Notes: generated by a model from the letters alone, not told the origin. A DNA stretch of 64,000 nt from Micromonospora coriariae (GCF_900091455.1 NZ_LT607412.1:1240001-1304000); one strand, 5' to 3'. Shown: positions 18,080-27,399, counted from the stretch's first letter. Numbers and translations are program-made.

Positions 18080-19290
18080 CAAGCTCCTTCCACCGAACCC
18101 GCGATGATCTCCTGCGCGTGCGCACGCGCCCACGACTCCGCCGCGAGCACGTCCTCGACGGTACCTGGTTCGCTGAAGTCCGGAGCCTCCTCCAACACCC
18201 GTTCGAGGGTGTCGACGATCCCCAGGAACGGCAGCCGACCGGCCACGAACGCCTCGACGCACTCCTCGTTCGCCGCGTTGTAGATCGCCGGCCGGCAGCG
18301 GCCGGCCTCCCCGGCGGCCTTGGCCAGCGCGACGGCCGGGAACGCGGCGTCGTCCAGCGGCGCGAACTCCCAGGTGTGCGAGGCCGTCCAGTCGACTGCG
18401 GCGGCCGCTCCCGGCACCCTGTCCGGCCAGCCCAGCGCTACCGCGATCGGCAGCCGCATGTCCGGTGGGCTGGCCTGGGCGATCGTCGAGCCGTCGACGA
18501 ACTCGACCATGGAGTGGATCACCGACGTCGGGTGCACCATCACGGTGATATCGGCGTAGGGCACGTCGAAGAGCTCGTGCGCCTCGATCACTTCCAGGGC
18601 CTTGTTAACCATCGTGGCGGAGTTGATCGTGATGACCTTCCCCATGTTCCACGTCGGGTGTGCGAGCGCCTGCTCCGGCGTGACCTGCGTCAACTCTTCG
18701 CGGCTCCGGCCCCGGAAGGGACCGCCGCTGGCGGTGACGATCAGCCGGCGTACCTCGCCGCGCGAGCCGGAGCGCAGGCACTGGGCCAGCGCGGTGTGCT
18801 CCGAGTCGACCGGGACGATCTGCCCCGGCCGCGTCACCGCGGCCTTGACCAGCGGGCCGCCGGCGACGAGCGACTCCTTGTTGGCCAGGGCGAGAGTACG
18901 ACCACCGCGCAGCGCGGCCAGCGTAGGAGCGAGGCCCAGCGAGCCGACCACCCCGTTGAGCACGATGTCGCACGGCCACTGCGCCAGCTCGGTCATCGCG
19001 TCCGGACCGGCCACGATCTTGGGAAGTTTGAAGTCGCCGGTGGCCCAGCCGCGGCGGCTCGCCTCGGCGTAGAACGCCAGCTGGAGGTCCTGTGCGGCGG
19101 AGGCCTTGGCCACCCCGACCGCGTCGACGCCCAGTTCGAGAGCCTGCGCGGCGAGCAGTTGGACGTTGCCACCGCCCGCGCCCAGGGCGACCACCCGGAA
19201 CCGGTCCGGGTTGCGCCGGACGATGTCGATGGCCTGTGTGCCGATCGAGCCGGTGGACCCGAGCAGGACGAGGTCGCGGGGGGAAGTCAC
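18079..19290 (-). CDS. dxr: 1-deoxy-D-xylulose 5-phosphate reductoisomerase
   Basis: A 403-residue enzyme converting DXP to MEP, the committed step of the MEP pathway. The NADPH-binding motif [11 protein letters not shown] is at the N-terminus. The metal and substrate residues lie in [15 protein letters not shown] and the ANEECVEAF region. I place the start at the GTG at 19290 because GGGGAAG lies 9 nt upstream; the in-frame GTG at 19308 would put that site inside the gene. It is the first gene of the dxr-rseP-ispG operon; MEP-pathway enzymes thus flank the membrane protease. Confidence 0.95.
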   Translation of the reverse strand: MTSPRDLVLLGSTGSIGTQAIDIVRRNPDRFRVVALGAGGGNVQLLAAQALELGVDAVGVAKASAAQDLQLAFYAEASRRGWATGDFKLPKIVAGPDAMTELAQWPCDIVLNGVVGSLGLAPTLAALRGGRTLALANKESLVAGGPLVKAAVTRPGQIVPVDSEHTALAQCLRSGSRGEVRRLIVTASGGPFRGRSREELTQVTPEQALAHPTWNMGKVITINSATMVNKALEVIEAHELFDVPYADITVMVHPTSVIHSMVEFVDGSTIAQASPPDMRLPIAVALGWPDRVPGAAAAVDWTASHTWEFAPLDDAAFPAVALAKAAGEAGRCRPAIYNAANEECVEAFVAGRLPFLGIVDTLERVLEEAPDFSEPGTVEDVLAAESWARAHAQEIIAGSVEGA

Positions 19291-19375
19291 GGGGCCATTC
19301 TTCCCCACGGCCGCTGTACGCCCGCTGGGAGCCTCAGCCGTCCCCGCCCGCCTGCTGCTCCACCCCCGCCGCCGA

Positions 19376-19452
19376 TGATCGACTCCAGATCAGCGATGTC
19401 GGGGTATCCCCGACACCCGGATACCCCGACATCGCCGAAACCGTGTCGATCA
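19376..19452. repeat. 77-bp imperfect palindrome, copy B
   Basis: The left arm begins TGATCGACTCCAGATCAGCG, and both arms end in GCGATGTCGGGGTATCC towards a CCGACACCC-type centre. It has the same length and design as the copy at 11528-11604. It sits in the 211-nt gap between the GH87 stop and dxr, where it could act as the GH87 terminator. Confidence 0.75.
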
Positions 19453-19501
19453 AACCGCCGGCCGGGTGACCGAGGGCCGCCGGAGCGGCCCCCGGTCGGG
19501 G

Positions 19502-22500
19502 CTAGCCGCCGTTGATGACGAACTGCGAGCCCGGCTGGATGACGATGTTGCCGTCCGCCGAGTTCGTGATCGTCACGTTGGTCAGCGTCGCGTTGCCGCG
19601 GGCGCCGCCCATCGCGAGGATGCCGGCGCCGTTGTTGGACTTGTCGATCCGCACGTTGGTGATCGCGACGTTCGGCATGTTGCCGCCGCCGTTCTTGAAC
19701 TGGATGCCGTCGTAGGTCGAGTCGACGATGTCGGTGTCCCGGATCGTGACCCCGGCGATGTCCCTGGTGGCGGGGAAGAGGGTGATGGCGCCGAACTCCT
19801 GGTCCTCGTTCCAGAAGGCACCACCGGTCCGGTAGAGCCCGTTGTTGGCGATCAGCGTCGTCCCGGAGAAGGGCAGCGGGTCGTGATCCGTCGCCAGCAT
19901 GATTCCCGGGTAGTTGGCGGTGTCGTAGATCAGGTTGTTCTCGATCGAGTTGTCGTAGCCGCCGTAGATGGCGATGCCGTTCGCCCGCCACGGCAACTGG
20001 ATGGTGTTGTTGACGAAGTGGTTGTCGTGGGCGATGTCCACGTTCCGGTCCTTGACGTACGGGTTGGCCCAGACCGCCAGAGCGTCGTCCCCGGTGGTGC
20101 GGAAGGACGAGTTGAACACCCGCGAGTTTCGCGTGCCGTTGCTGAAGTTGATGCCGTCGGCGTACGTGTTGCGGATCCGCATGCCGCTGAACTCCAGCCC
20201 GTCGGCCGGGCCCCACAGGTCGGGGATGTTGTCGTAGTCCCGACCCACCCAGACACCGACGTTGGCGTGCTCGATCCAGACGTTGCTGATCCGGGTGCCC
20301 GCACCGAACCGACCGTTCAGACCCACGCCACCCTCGGCGTTGCCGTCACCACCACGGATCCGGCCCGAGCCGAAGATGGCGATGTCCGAGATCTGGGTGT
20401 TCTTGTCGATGTCGAAGCCGAAGTTGCCCTCGTGTGGGTGGTTGATGCCGCCCACCACGTTCTGCGGCTCGGTCAGCGTGTAGAGCTGCGAGTGCCACAT
20501 CCCGGCGCCCCGGATCGTGACGTTGCTGATGCCGACCTGGTTGTGCGTACCCCGGTTCAGCGGGTCGTCGGTCAGGATCTTCTGCTCCTGCCGCCACTGC
20601 CCGGCCGGGATCCAGACGCAGCCGATGACCCCGTTCTGGTCGTCGGTCACCGCCCGCTGGATGGCGGCGGTGTCGTCCAGCCCGTCGTTCGGAACCGCAC
20701 CGTACGACGTGATCGAGGTGCAGCCGGCCGGCTGGCTCGCCGCCTGTGCCACCTGCTCCAGGTCGATCATGTCGATGACGTAGAACGAGGCGTTGTCGCC
20801 CCCGTCGCGCTGCAACTTGAACCGGGTGCCGGCCGGGTACGACTGCGCGAGCAGCGCGTTCGACTCGTCGAACAGCCGTCGGGCGTCGCCCTGCGGGGTG
20901 TTGGTCAGCGCCTCCGGCCCATCGGTGTTGCCGTAGAGCCAACTGTGCCGCGACGACAGGGTCAGCTTCCGGGAGAAGACGTCGTTGACGTAGAGGCTGA
21001 TGGTCGCCTCGATGCCGCCACCACCGGGCGCGTCCGGGATGGAGTTGCGCACCACTATGGCGTTGGCGGGGTTGGTCGAGGTGAACTGGACGAACTGCCC
21101 CGTGCTGTTCAGCCGTACCGACTTACGGCCGGAGGACTCGGTCGCGAAGTTGGTGTGGCCGAAGGTGCGCAGCGGGTCGGCCTCCAGCAGCGTGCCCTGG
21201 TACTGGGCGGCCTCGGCCTCGTAGGAGACGTACGGGACCGCCGCCCCACGCCCGACCACGATCGACTGGGTGAACGCGTTGTTGCTCTCGTTGGTCTCGG
21301 CGACCGTGTTGGTCGCGTCGGCGGTGACGGTGATGGTGGCGCCGCCACTGGTGGCGGTCCAGCTTCCGGCGACGGCCACGTTGACCGTCGCGTCGGCGGC
21401 GATCGAGGCGGTGTTGGTGTTGAGCGTGGTGCTGCCCACCGTCAATCGGGTGACCGTGGTCGCGCCGGTCGCGGTGGTGCCGCGGTTGCGTACCGACACG
21501 GTGAACGTGACGGACGCGCCGACGGCCGGGTTCGGCGGGTTGGAGGCGATGCTGAGCACCTGCAGGTCGGGCCCCGGAGCCTGCGCGACCACCAGCGGCG
21601 AGGGCGTGGTGTAGCTGTTGTTGCCGTTGTTCTGCTCGACGATCGTGTTCGTCGGGTCGACCACCGCCGAGACGCTGTAGCTGCCCATCGGCCGGGTGCC
21701 GGCGTTGAACGAGACGGTGGTCGAGCCGCCGGCGCTGAGCGCGCCCACCGCGGCGCTACCGACGACCGCGCCGGCCAGGCTGAAGTTGACAGTGGTCGCT
21801 CCGGCCGCCGCCGACCCCACGTTCCGGACCACGGCCGAGAGGGTGACCGCCGTTGCCTCGCTCGGCGACGCCGGCGACCAGGTGGTCGAGCTGACGACCA
21901 GGTCGGGGTTGGGCGCCGGTGTACCGCACACCTCAAGCTCGGCGACCTGACCCGAGGGTGCCCCGCTGTTGGCGGTGAACCGCAGCTGCACGTCGGCGGT
22001 GGTCGCGGTGACCGGAATGTTCACCACGTTGTTGCCCTGGACGAACTGGTAGCTCGCCGCCGACACCAGGTTGGTGTACGTGGACGAGGCCTGGTCGCGG
22101 CCGAGGACCTGGATGGTCTGCGTACGGGTGCCCCAGGCCGGGTCCGGGTTGAGCTTGACGGTGACGCCGGAGATGGAGTGGTTGGCGCCGAGCGCCACGG
22201 TCAGGTTCTGCGGGTAGCTCGGCGCGCCCTCCCAGTACGTCGCGAGCTGCCCGTCGTTCGCCTTCTCGGGGGTGAAGGTGAAGGTCGAGCCGCTCGCGGT
22301 CATGGTCTTGCCCTGCGCCACGTTCGTGCAGGCGGGCGGGTTGCTGCCGGTCCGGGTGACGGTGTTGCTGTTGCCGGACAGGTTGCCAGCGCCGTCGCGG
22401 GCGCGGACGTGGTAGGACACCGTCGCCGTCGACGGCTGGGTGTCCTGGTACGTGAGGACGGTGCCCAGCGTCGCGATCAGGCTGCCACCGCGGTAGACGT

Positions 22501-23194
22501 TGTAGCCGGCCAGACCGCTGCCACCGGAGTCGGTGGAGGCACCCCAGTTGAGGGTGATCGTGCTGCCCGACGTGGTGTGCGACAGGTTTCCGGGAACGCT
22601 CGGTGCTGTCGTGTCCGGACCTCCGCCGCCACTGCCGTACACCTCCAGCTCTGACAACTGCCCGGCCGGCCAGCCGCTGTTGCCGGTGATGGTGATCCGC
22701 ACGTAGCGGGTGGCGGTCTGGCTGAAGTTGATCGTGACCGTGCTGCCGCTCGCCGGGTTGAAGGTGTAGGTCTGCGACCCGACCAGGTCGGTGAACGAGG
22801 AACCGTTTGCGCTGCCCTGCACGCTCAGAGTCTGCGTGCGGGTCGCCCACCCGGAGGTCGGCAGCTTCAGCACGACCTGGTTGACGGCCTGCGACGAGCC
22901 GAGGTCGACCTGCACCCACTCGGGGAACGAGTTGTTGACGCTCTCCCAGTAGCTGCCCGCGTTGCCGTCGACGACCTTGGACGAGTCGTAGACGTCGGCG
23001 TGGCCGCTCTCCTGGGTCGGTCGGCCCTGGGCGAGGTTGGTGGCCGCCGGGGCGAAGGCGGTGCTCGCCGCGGCTGTCGTGTCGGCTGGGCGGGCGGCGC
23101 CGGCCGGGGGCGCGACGGCCGCCGACCCGACGGTGGCGATCACCGTGGCCACGGCTGTCGCCGCCACCATCCTGAACAGATTCGTTCGTCTCAT
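19502..23194 (-). CDS. Secreted multidomain glycoside hydrolase family 87 (alpha-1,3-glucanase type)
   Basis: A 1230-residue exoenzyme. A signal peptide covers about 1-33 (MRRTNLF...PAGA). Then come F5/8-type C carbohydrate-binding domain 1 (about 50-185), a fibronectin III domain (192-288), F5/8C domain 2 (290-425), two CARDB domains (428-530, 533-640) and a GH87 catalytic beta-helix (about 650-1230). The catalytic region shows YADGINFSNGT and TTGDDALAVW near residues 1010-1040, with the Asp pair typical of GH87. GH87 enzymes cut alpha-1,3-glucan or mycodextran, so the likely target is fungal cell wall or mutan. Ser/Thr/Gly-rich modules fit a secreted protein. It has its own strong promoter and a long leader. 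Confidence 0.9.
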   Translation of the reverse strand: MRRTNLFRMVAATAVATVIATVGSAAVAPPAGAARPADTTAAASTAFAPAATNLAQGRPTQESGHADVYDSSKVVDGNAGSYWESVNNSFPEWVQVDLGSSQAVNQVVLKLPTSGWATRTQTLSVQGSANGSSFTDLVGSQTYTFNPASGSTVTINFSQTATRYVRITITGNSGWPAGQLSELEVYGSGGGGPDTTAPSVPGNLSHTTSGSTITLNWGASTDSGGSGLAGYNVYRGGSLIATLGTVLTYQDTQPSTATVSYHVRARDGAGNLSGNSNTVTRTGSNPPACTNVAQGKTMTASGSTFTFTPEKANDGQLATYWEGAPSYPQNLTVALGANHSISGVTVKLNPDPAWGTRTQTIQVLGRDQASSTYTNLVSAASYQFVQGNNVVNIPVTATTADVQLRFTANSGAPSGQVAELEVCGTPAPNPDLVVSSTTWSPASPSEATAVTLSAVVRNVGSAAAGATTVNFSLAGAVVGSAAVGALSAGGSTTVSFNAGTRPMGSYSVSAVVDPTNTIVEQNNGNNSYTTPSPLVVAQAPGPDLQVLSIASNPPNPAVGASVTFTVSVRNRGTTATGATTVTRLTVGSTTLNTNTASIAADATVNVAVAGSWTATSGGATITVTADATNTVAETNESNNAFTQSIVVGRGAAVPYVSYEAEAAQYQGTLLEADPLRTFGHTNFATESSGRKSVRLNSTGQFVQFTSTNPANAIVVRNSIPDAPGGGGIEATISLYVNDVFSRKLTLSSRHSWLYGNTDGPEALTNTPQGDARRLFDESNALLAQSYPAGTRFKLQRDGGDNASFYVIDMIDLEQVAQAASQPAGCTSITSYGAVPNDGLDDTAAIQRAVTDDQNGVIGCVWIPAGQWRQEQKILTDDPLNRGTHNQVGISNVTIRGAGMWHSQLYTLTEPQNVVGGINHPHEGNFGFDIDKNTQISDIAIFGSGRIRGGDGNAEGGVGLNGRFGAGTRISNVWIEHANVGVWVGRDYDNIPDLWGPADGLEFSGMRIRNTYADGINFSNGTRNSRVFNSSFRTTGDDALAVWANPYVKDRNVDIAHDNHFVNNTIQLPWRANGIAIYGGYDNSIENNLIYDTANYPGIMLATDHDPLPFSGTTLIANNGLYRTGGAFWNEDQEFGAITLFPATRDIAGVTIRDTDIVDSTYDGIQFKNGGGNMPNVAITNVRIDKSNNGAGILAMGGARGNATLTNVTITNSADGNIVIQPGSQFVINGG

Positions 23195-23418
23195 CACTGT
23201 CCTGTCGTTGGGGGACGGCACCGCGGCGGGCTGACCGCAGGGTGGGGCGTGATTCGGCGCGTCATCGGCCGGACGCGCGGGGGCGCGTCGGCTGGGGTGG
23301 GGAGGTGGCGGCGGGTTCGGGGGAGAAATAACCGCCAAGAAGACGGCCCGCCAGATTTTTCTACCTCATGCAAAGAATCAGGCACGTCTTTGTCGGGATT
23401 TTGCATGACGTTGACCAG

Positions 23419-23447
23419 ATGTTACTGACGTGCTACGAGGGCGTCAA
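23419..23447 (-). promoter_or_regulatory. Predicted sigma-70-type promoter of the GH87 gene
   Basis: On the minus strand TTGACG (23447-23442), a 17-nt spacer and TAACAT (23424-23419) form a near-consensus HrdB-type promoter. The RNA start would be near 23411, leaving a 5' leader of about 215 nt before the GH87 ATG. Confidence 0.7.
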
Positions 23448-23525
23448 CACTTCGACCGGTATGACTATTGACGACCGTCGGTGCCGCCCGCTTTCGCAAG
23501 GCACGCCCCAAGCACGGCGCACCCA

Positions 23526-23582
23526 GTGAAAGGAAGGGCCCCTTGTTAACGCCTGGCGTTAACAAGGGGCCCTTCCTTTCAC
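23526..23582. repeat. Perfect 57-bp palindrome, GGTAAGGAAGGG family
   Basis: 28-nt arms, beginning GTGAAAGGAAGGGCCCCTTG, pair perfectly around one central base, with GTTAAC near the centre on both sides. It directly follows the stop codon of the minus-strand GNAT gene (TGA then GGTGAAAGGAAGGG). Related copies lie at 3473-3527 and 54260-54314. It can act as a terminator for the GNAT gene and could extrude as a cruciform. Confidence 0.9.
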
Positions 23583-23583
23583 C

Positions 23584-24135
23584 TCAGCCGGTCGGGGCGG
23601 TCAGGACGAACGTCTCCAACTCCTCACCGCCGTACCAGTCGGTGTTCCGGCCCACGTGGGTCATGCCGAGTCGCCGGCAGACCGCCATCGACGGATCGTT
23701 GCCCGGCGGGACCACCGCGTAGACCTCCGGCGTGCCAGCCGCGAACTCCCGCGACATGACCGCACGGGCCGCCTCGGTGGCGTAGCCGTGACCCCACGAA
23801 TCCGGGTGCAGGTGCCACCCCACCTCGATCTTCCCGGTACGCAGTTCCTCGTCCCGCCCGGGCAGGGGCTTGAGCACCATCGTCCCCGCCACCAGGCCGG
23901 TGTCCCGCACCCCGATCGCCCAGGTGCCGTACCGGCCGTGGTCGTTGGCGTGCCGATCCCGCCAGATCTGCAGCCGTTCAGCGGCCTGCCCCGGGTCGGT
24001 CATCGGCAACCCGGGAGACACCGCCAGCCAGCGGGTGATCTCGGAGCGGGAGTAGATGTCGTAGATGCGGGCCAGGTCGGCCGGATCGTCGGTCCAGTCG
24101 CGCAGGATCAGGCGCTCGGTGGTGAGAACGGTCAT
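23584..24135 (-). CDS. GNAT family N-acetyltransferase (RimJ/RimL-like)
   Basis: A 183-residue acetyltransferase. It begins TERLILRDWTDDPADLARIY, the standard opening of the RimJ/RimL-like group. The CoA-binding segment is VGWHLHPDSWGHGYATEAARA (motif A, Gly-His-Gly variant), followed by VVPPGNDPSMAVCRRLGM. RimL-like enzymes modify protein N-termini or small amines; the acceptor here is unknown. The stop codon touches the perfect 57-bp palindrome. It is divergent from the YihY-like gene, about 50 nt apart. Confidence 0.9.
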   Translation of the reverse strand: MTVLTTERLILRDWTDDPADLARIYDIYSRSEITRWLAVSPGLPMTDPGQAAERLQIWRDRHANDHGRYGTWAIGVRDTGLVAGTMVLKPLPGRDEELRTGKIEVGWHLHPDSWGHGYATEAARAVMSREFAAGTPEVYAVVPPGNDPSMAVCRRLGMTHVGRNTDWYGGEELETFVLTAPTG

Positions 24136-24186
24136 GGCGGGCGATCCTAATGAGTGGCCGGGCCGACGACGGGGAAAGAGACCGCG

Positions 24187-25035
24187 GTGGGCAGCGGATG
24201 GCAGCGGACGAAGCGGATCGTCAACGCCGCGTTCCGCCCCGTACGCGGACGGGACCTGTCCCTGCACGCCGCCGCGATCACGTTCTACGGCGCGATCGCC
24301 GTGGTACCGGTGGCGCTGCTGGCGATCTGGCTCACCACGCTCGTCGCGGGTGCCGACCGGGTACGCCGGCTCACCTCGTACGCCGTGGAAGCCCTGCCCA
24401 CCGCGATCGGCGCGCCCCGCGCGGTTGCCGCCCTGGTCAACGCCGGGGCGGAATTGACCCCGCTGTTGGCGCTGGCCTCGCTGCTGCCCGCGTCGCTGTA
24501 CGGCGAGGGCCTGCGCCGGGCGTTCGTCTCGGTGGCCGCGCCCCGCACCGACGAGCACCTGGTCGGCTGGCGCGGGCGGCTGCTGCTGCTGCCGCTGCTC
24601 GCGCCGGCCCCCGCGCTGCTGCTGTCGATCCTGCTGGCGCTGCCGCTCACCACCGGCCTGGTCCGGCGGGGCGGCTGGGTCGGCGCGCTGGGCGTGGTGC
24701 TGTCGTTCCTGGCGGTCTGGCTGGTGCTCACGCCGGTGCTGATGTGGGTGTTCCGGGTGGTCGGGCCGGCGTCGCCGGACTGGCTCTCCACGCTCGGGAT
24801 GGGGTCGTTCACCGCGGCGAACCTCTCCGGCTTCATGCACGGCTTCGTGCTCTTCGCCTCGCTCCCGCTGGATCTGGGCGTGCCGTTCGGTGGCTTCGAC
24901 GAGATCGGCGCGGGCGTCGCCGTCCTGCTCTGGCTCTACCTGTTCCACGTGATCGTCCTGGCCGGCTACTCGGCCACCCTGGCCCTCTCCCACTGGCGGG
25001 CCCAGCGCGCCGGTCAACTGATGAGCGGGGCATGA
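24187..25035 (+). CDS. YihY/BrkB-family membrane protein
   Basis: A 282-residue integral membrane protein of the YihY family (formerly called ribonuclease BN, a mis-assignment). Typical features are an amphipathic N-terminus RDLSLHAAAITFYGAIAVVP, about six membrane segments, and the C-terminal block VLLWLYLFHVIVLAGYSATL. The role is unknown; envelope lipid or export functions have been proposed for relatives. I choose the GTG at 24187 because GGGGAAAGAG ends 6 nt before it; a GTG at 24154 in frame lacks a ribosome site. Confidence 0.82.
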   Translation: MGSGWQRTKRIVNAAFRPVRGRDLSLHAAAITFYGAIAVVPVALLAIWLTTLVAGADRVRRLTSYAVEALPTAIGAPRAVAALVNAGAELTPLLALASLLPASLYGEGLRRAFVSVAAPRTDEHLVGWRGRLLLLPLLAPAPALLLSILLALPLTTGLVRRGGWVGALGVVLSFLAVWLVLTPVLMWVFRVVGPASPDWLSTLGMGSFTAANLSGFMHGFVLFASLPLDLGVPFGGFDEIGAGVAVLLWLYLFHVIVLAGYSATLALSHWRAQRAGQLMSGA

Positions 25036-25112
25036 CGGGTCGTCCGGCCGGGGGGTGTGGGACCGGGCGAAGGGGCTGACCGGCGGGGCGGTGCCGGCTA
25101 GGCTGCCGCGGC

Positions 25113-26708
25113 ATGAGCAGCGAACTTCCCGGCCGCGCCGACGTCGTGATCGTCGGCGCGGGACACAACGGTCTGGTCTCCGCCATCCTGCTGGCCCGCG
25201 CCGGCCTGGACGTCCTGGTGTTGGAGGCCGCCGACGTGATCGGCGGCGCGACCCGCACCGAGAACCCGTTCCCGAAGGTGCCGGGGCTGCGCCACTCCAC
25301 CGGCTCCTACCTGCTCGGGTTGATGCCGCCGGAGCTGCTCGCCACGCTCGACGTACGGATCCCGGTGCTGCGCCGCGACCCGCACTACTTCCTGCCCACG
25401 CCGGGCGGCCTCGGCTCGCCGTACCTGCTCTTCGGCAGTGACACCGCGGCCACCCGGGCACAGCTCGCCGAGTTCTTCTCCCCCGCCGACGTGGCGGCCG
25501 ACGATGCCATGCAGGCCGAGCTGGCCGCGCTGCGCGAGGATCTCGCCCCGGCCTGGCTCGCCGAGCCGCTGACGGCCGAGGAGACCGCCGACCGGTACGT
25601 CCGCTCGGAGCTGCGGCAGACGTTCGTCGACCTGGTCCGGGGCTCGGTCGCCGACTACCTCGCCCGGTTCGAGTTCCGCTCGGAGTTGCTGGTCAGCATG
25701 TACGCGGTCACCGACGGGCTCTCCGGGCTGAACGCCGGCCCGGACGACCCGGGGACGGGCCACAACTTCCTGGTGCACAACATGTGCAGACTTCCTGGCT
25801 CGGGTGGCACCTGGATGATCGCCGAGGGCGGGATGGGCACCGTGTCGCGCACCTTCGCCGACGCCGCCCGCGCCGCCGGCGCGACCATCCTGACGGGTAC
25901 GCCGGTGACCGCCGTGACCCTGGACGGCGGCGCGGCGAGTGGTGTCGTGCTCGCCGACGGACGGCAGGTCGCCGCCCGGGTGGTGCTCGGCGCCTGTGAC
26001 CCGTACCGGCTGATTGACCTGTTGCCCGACGGCGCGCTGCCGGCGCCGCTCGGCGAGCGGATGGCGGCGGTCCGCCGCCCCGGCACCACCCTCAAGCTCA
26101 ACCTGGCGCTGACCGGGCTGCCGCACTTCTCCTGCCTGCCGGCCGGCACGCCGAGCCCGTTCGGCTCGACCATCCACCTGCTGCCCGGCTCGGCGTCGCT
26201 GGTCGGCGGCGACGCCGCCTCGCCGATGGCCGCGCTGCGCGCGATGTGGGCGGACGTGCAGGCTGGGCGGCTGCCGGCGGAGCCGACCATCGAGTGGTAC
26301 CTGCACACCACCGTCGACCCGTCGCTCTCCGACCCCGCGGGGCACCACTCCTCGGCGCTGTTCGTCCAGTCGGTCCCCTACGAGCTGGCCGGCACCACCT
26401 GGGACGCGGAGCTGCCCGGCTACGTCGACCGGCTGATCGGGATCGTCGAGCGGTACGCCCCCGGCACCGTCGACCTGATCGCCGACGCGGTGCCGCTGCC
26501 GCCACCGGGCATCGAGGCCCACTTCCGCATCACCGGCGGGCACATCCATCACGTCGACAACACCGTCTCGTTCGCCGACCGGATGCCCTACGCCACCGGA
26601 ATCGACGGCGTGTACGCCGGCAGCGCCGGCTGCCACCCGGCCGGCAGCGTGATCGGCGCCGCCGGCCACAACGCCGCCCAACGGATCCTCAGCGACCTCG
26701 GCCGCTGA
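25113..26708 (+). CDS. FAD-dependent oxidoreductase, phytoene-dehydrogenase-like (PYROXD2-type)
   Basis: A 531-residue flavoprotein. The dinucleotide-binding fold is VIVGAGHNGLVSAILLARAG followed by the ADVIGGATRTE acidic/GG motif. The C-terminal FAD contact is GIDGVYAGSAGCHPAGSVIG, with GAAGHNAA after it. This pattern is the NAD(P)/FAD oxidoreductase group related to carotenoid desaturases and human PYROXD2, not a classical CrtI (no crtB or crtE nearby). The substrate is unknown. Its last 20 bp overlap the end of the convergent TMEM175-like gene. Confidence 0.85.
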   Translation: MSSELPGRADVVIVGAGHNGLVSAILLARAGLDVLVLEAADVIGGATRTENPFPKVPGLRHSTGSYLLGLMPPELLATLDVRIPVLRRDPHYFLPTPGGLGSPYLLFGSDTAATRAQLAEFFSPADVAADDAMQAELAALREDLAPAWLAEPLTAEETADRYVRSELRQTFVDLVRGSVADYLARFEFRSELLVSMYAVTDGLSGLNAGPDDPGTGHNFLVHNMCRLPGSGGTWMIAEGGMGTVSRTFADAARAAGATILTGTPVTAVTLDGGAASGVVLADGRQVAARVVLGACDPYRLIDLLPDGALPAPLGERMAAVRRPGTTLKLNLALTGLPHFSCLPAGTPSPFGSTIHLLPGSASLVGGDAASPMAALRAMWADVQAGRLPAEPTIEWYLHTTVDPSLSDPAGHHSSALFVQSVPYELAGTTWDAELPGYVDRLIGIVERYAPGTVDLIADAVPLPPPGIEAHFRITGGHIHHVDNTVSFADRMPYATGIDGVYAGSAGCHPAGSVIGAAGHNAAQRILSDLGR

Positions 26709-27399
26709 CCCCGTCGCCGACCTCGGCGGCGAAGCGGGGCAGGTCGCCGGGGCGGCGGATGAGGGAGAGTCCGACGAGCAGCAGGTAGAGGACCAGGCTG
26801 AGGATCGGGTCGACGAAGACGAAGGCGAACGCGGTCAGGTAGAGCAGCGGCCGCACCTGCAGTCGCCGGGAAACCGCCCGGGCCAGCTCGGGGTCCAGGT
26901 CGGGGTGGAGCAGTTTGCGCCGGCGGGCCCACCACCAGCTCAGGTTGAAGAAGAGCGACTCGCCGAGCACGGTGCCGAGGTAGAGCGCGGCCGTCAGCCG
27001 CTGCTCGGTCGCGCTCCCGCGCAGATTGTCCGACAGCAGGTCGGCGGTGAACGGGATCGCGGCCACGAAGAGCAGCACGAGCAGGTTGAACACCACGAGC
27101 GGCTGGTCGACCCGGACCACGTACCGCCACATGTTGTGATGGCCGAGCCAGATCTGGCCGGCGATGCCGAAGGTGATCACGTAGGCCAGGTAGGACGGCC
27201 AGGCGTGGGCGAGGGCGTCCGGCAGTTCCCGCCCGCTCTCCCGGGCCGGGCCGTTCTGGAGCAGCTCGACGGCCATCACCGTCAGCACCACCCCGAAGAC
27301 ACCGTCGCTGAACGTCTCCACCCGCGCCGCGTCCCGGGACATCTCCCGGCCCCGCCCGTACCGGTACGTACCCTTCTGCGCGTCCGCCCCCGCCGCCAC
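26689..27399 (-). CDS. TMEM175-like potassium channel family protein (DUF1211)
   Basis: A 236-residue protein with about six membrane segments. TM1 carries the family signature RVETFSDGVFGVVLTVMAVEL (the RxxxFSD motif that lines the pore in TMEM175). Bacterial members form K+ leak channels as tetramers. The GTG at 27399 is used here, but its GGAGG lies almost against it; an ATG at 27342 (MSRDAARVETF), closer to the conserved region, is equally possible. The 3' end overlaps the convergent oxidoreductase by 20 bp. Confidence 0.82.
   Translation of the reverse strand: MAAGADAQKGTYRYGRGREMSRDAARVETFSDGVFGVVLTVMAVELLQNGPARESGRELPDALAHAWPSYLAYVITFGIAGQIWLGHHNMWRYVVRVDQPLVVFNLLVLLFVAAIPFTADLLSDNLRGSATEQRLTAALYLGTVLGESLFFNLSWWWARRRKLLHPDLDPELARAVSRRLQVRPLLYLTAFAFVFVDPILSLVLYLLLVGLSLIRRPGDLPRFAAEVGDGVSGRGR

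Larger units (their letters stand above)
23195..23583. other. Promoter and long 5' leader region of the GH87 gene
   Basis: The gene-free 389 nt hold a consensus promoter (23419-23447, minus), an inverted pair CATGCAAA (23367-23374) and TTTGCATG (23400-23407) just inside the predicted transcript, and the perfect 57-bp palindrome (23526-23582). On the minus strand an ORF from the ATG at 23406 to a stop at 23194-23196 (70 codons) would begin almost at the predicted RNA start, and its TGA overlaps the GH87 ATG as TGATG. Its Pro/Arg-rich sequence does not look like a real protein, so I do not call it as a gene. Confidence 0.55.

Noticed and set aside
19466..22654. A 1062-codon plus-strand frame opposite the GH87 gene
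   Set aside because: Val/Asp/Arg/Gly-rich, no motif, no ribosome site, antisense to a clear secreted enzyme.
23194..23406. The 70-codon frame before GH87 as a real gene
   Set aside because: Kept only as a possible leader ORF: its sequence is mostly Pro/Arg-rich and I see no family resemblance.
25113..26708. Carotenoid biosynthesis gene crtI
   Set aside because: The FAD motifs are of the wider PYROXD2-like group, and no crtB, crtE or other carotenoid gene is nearby.
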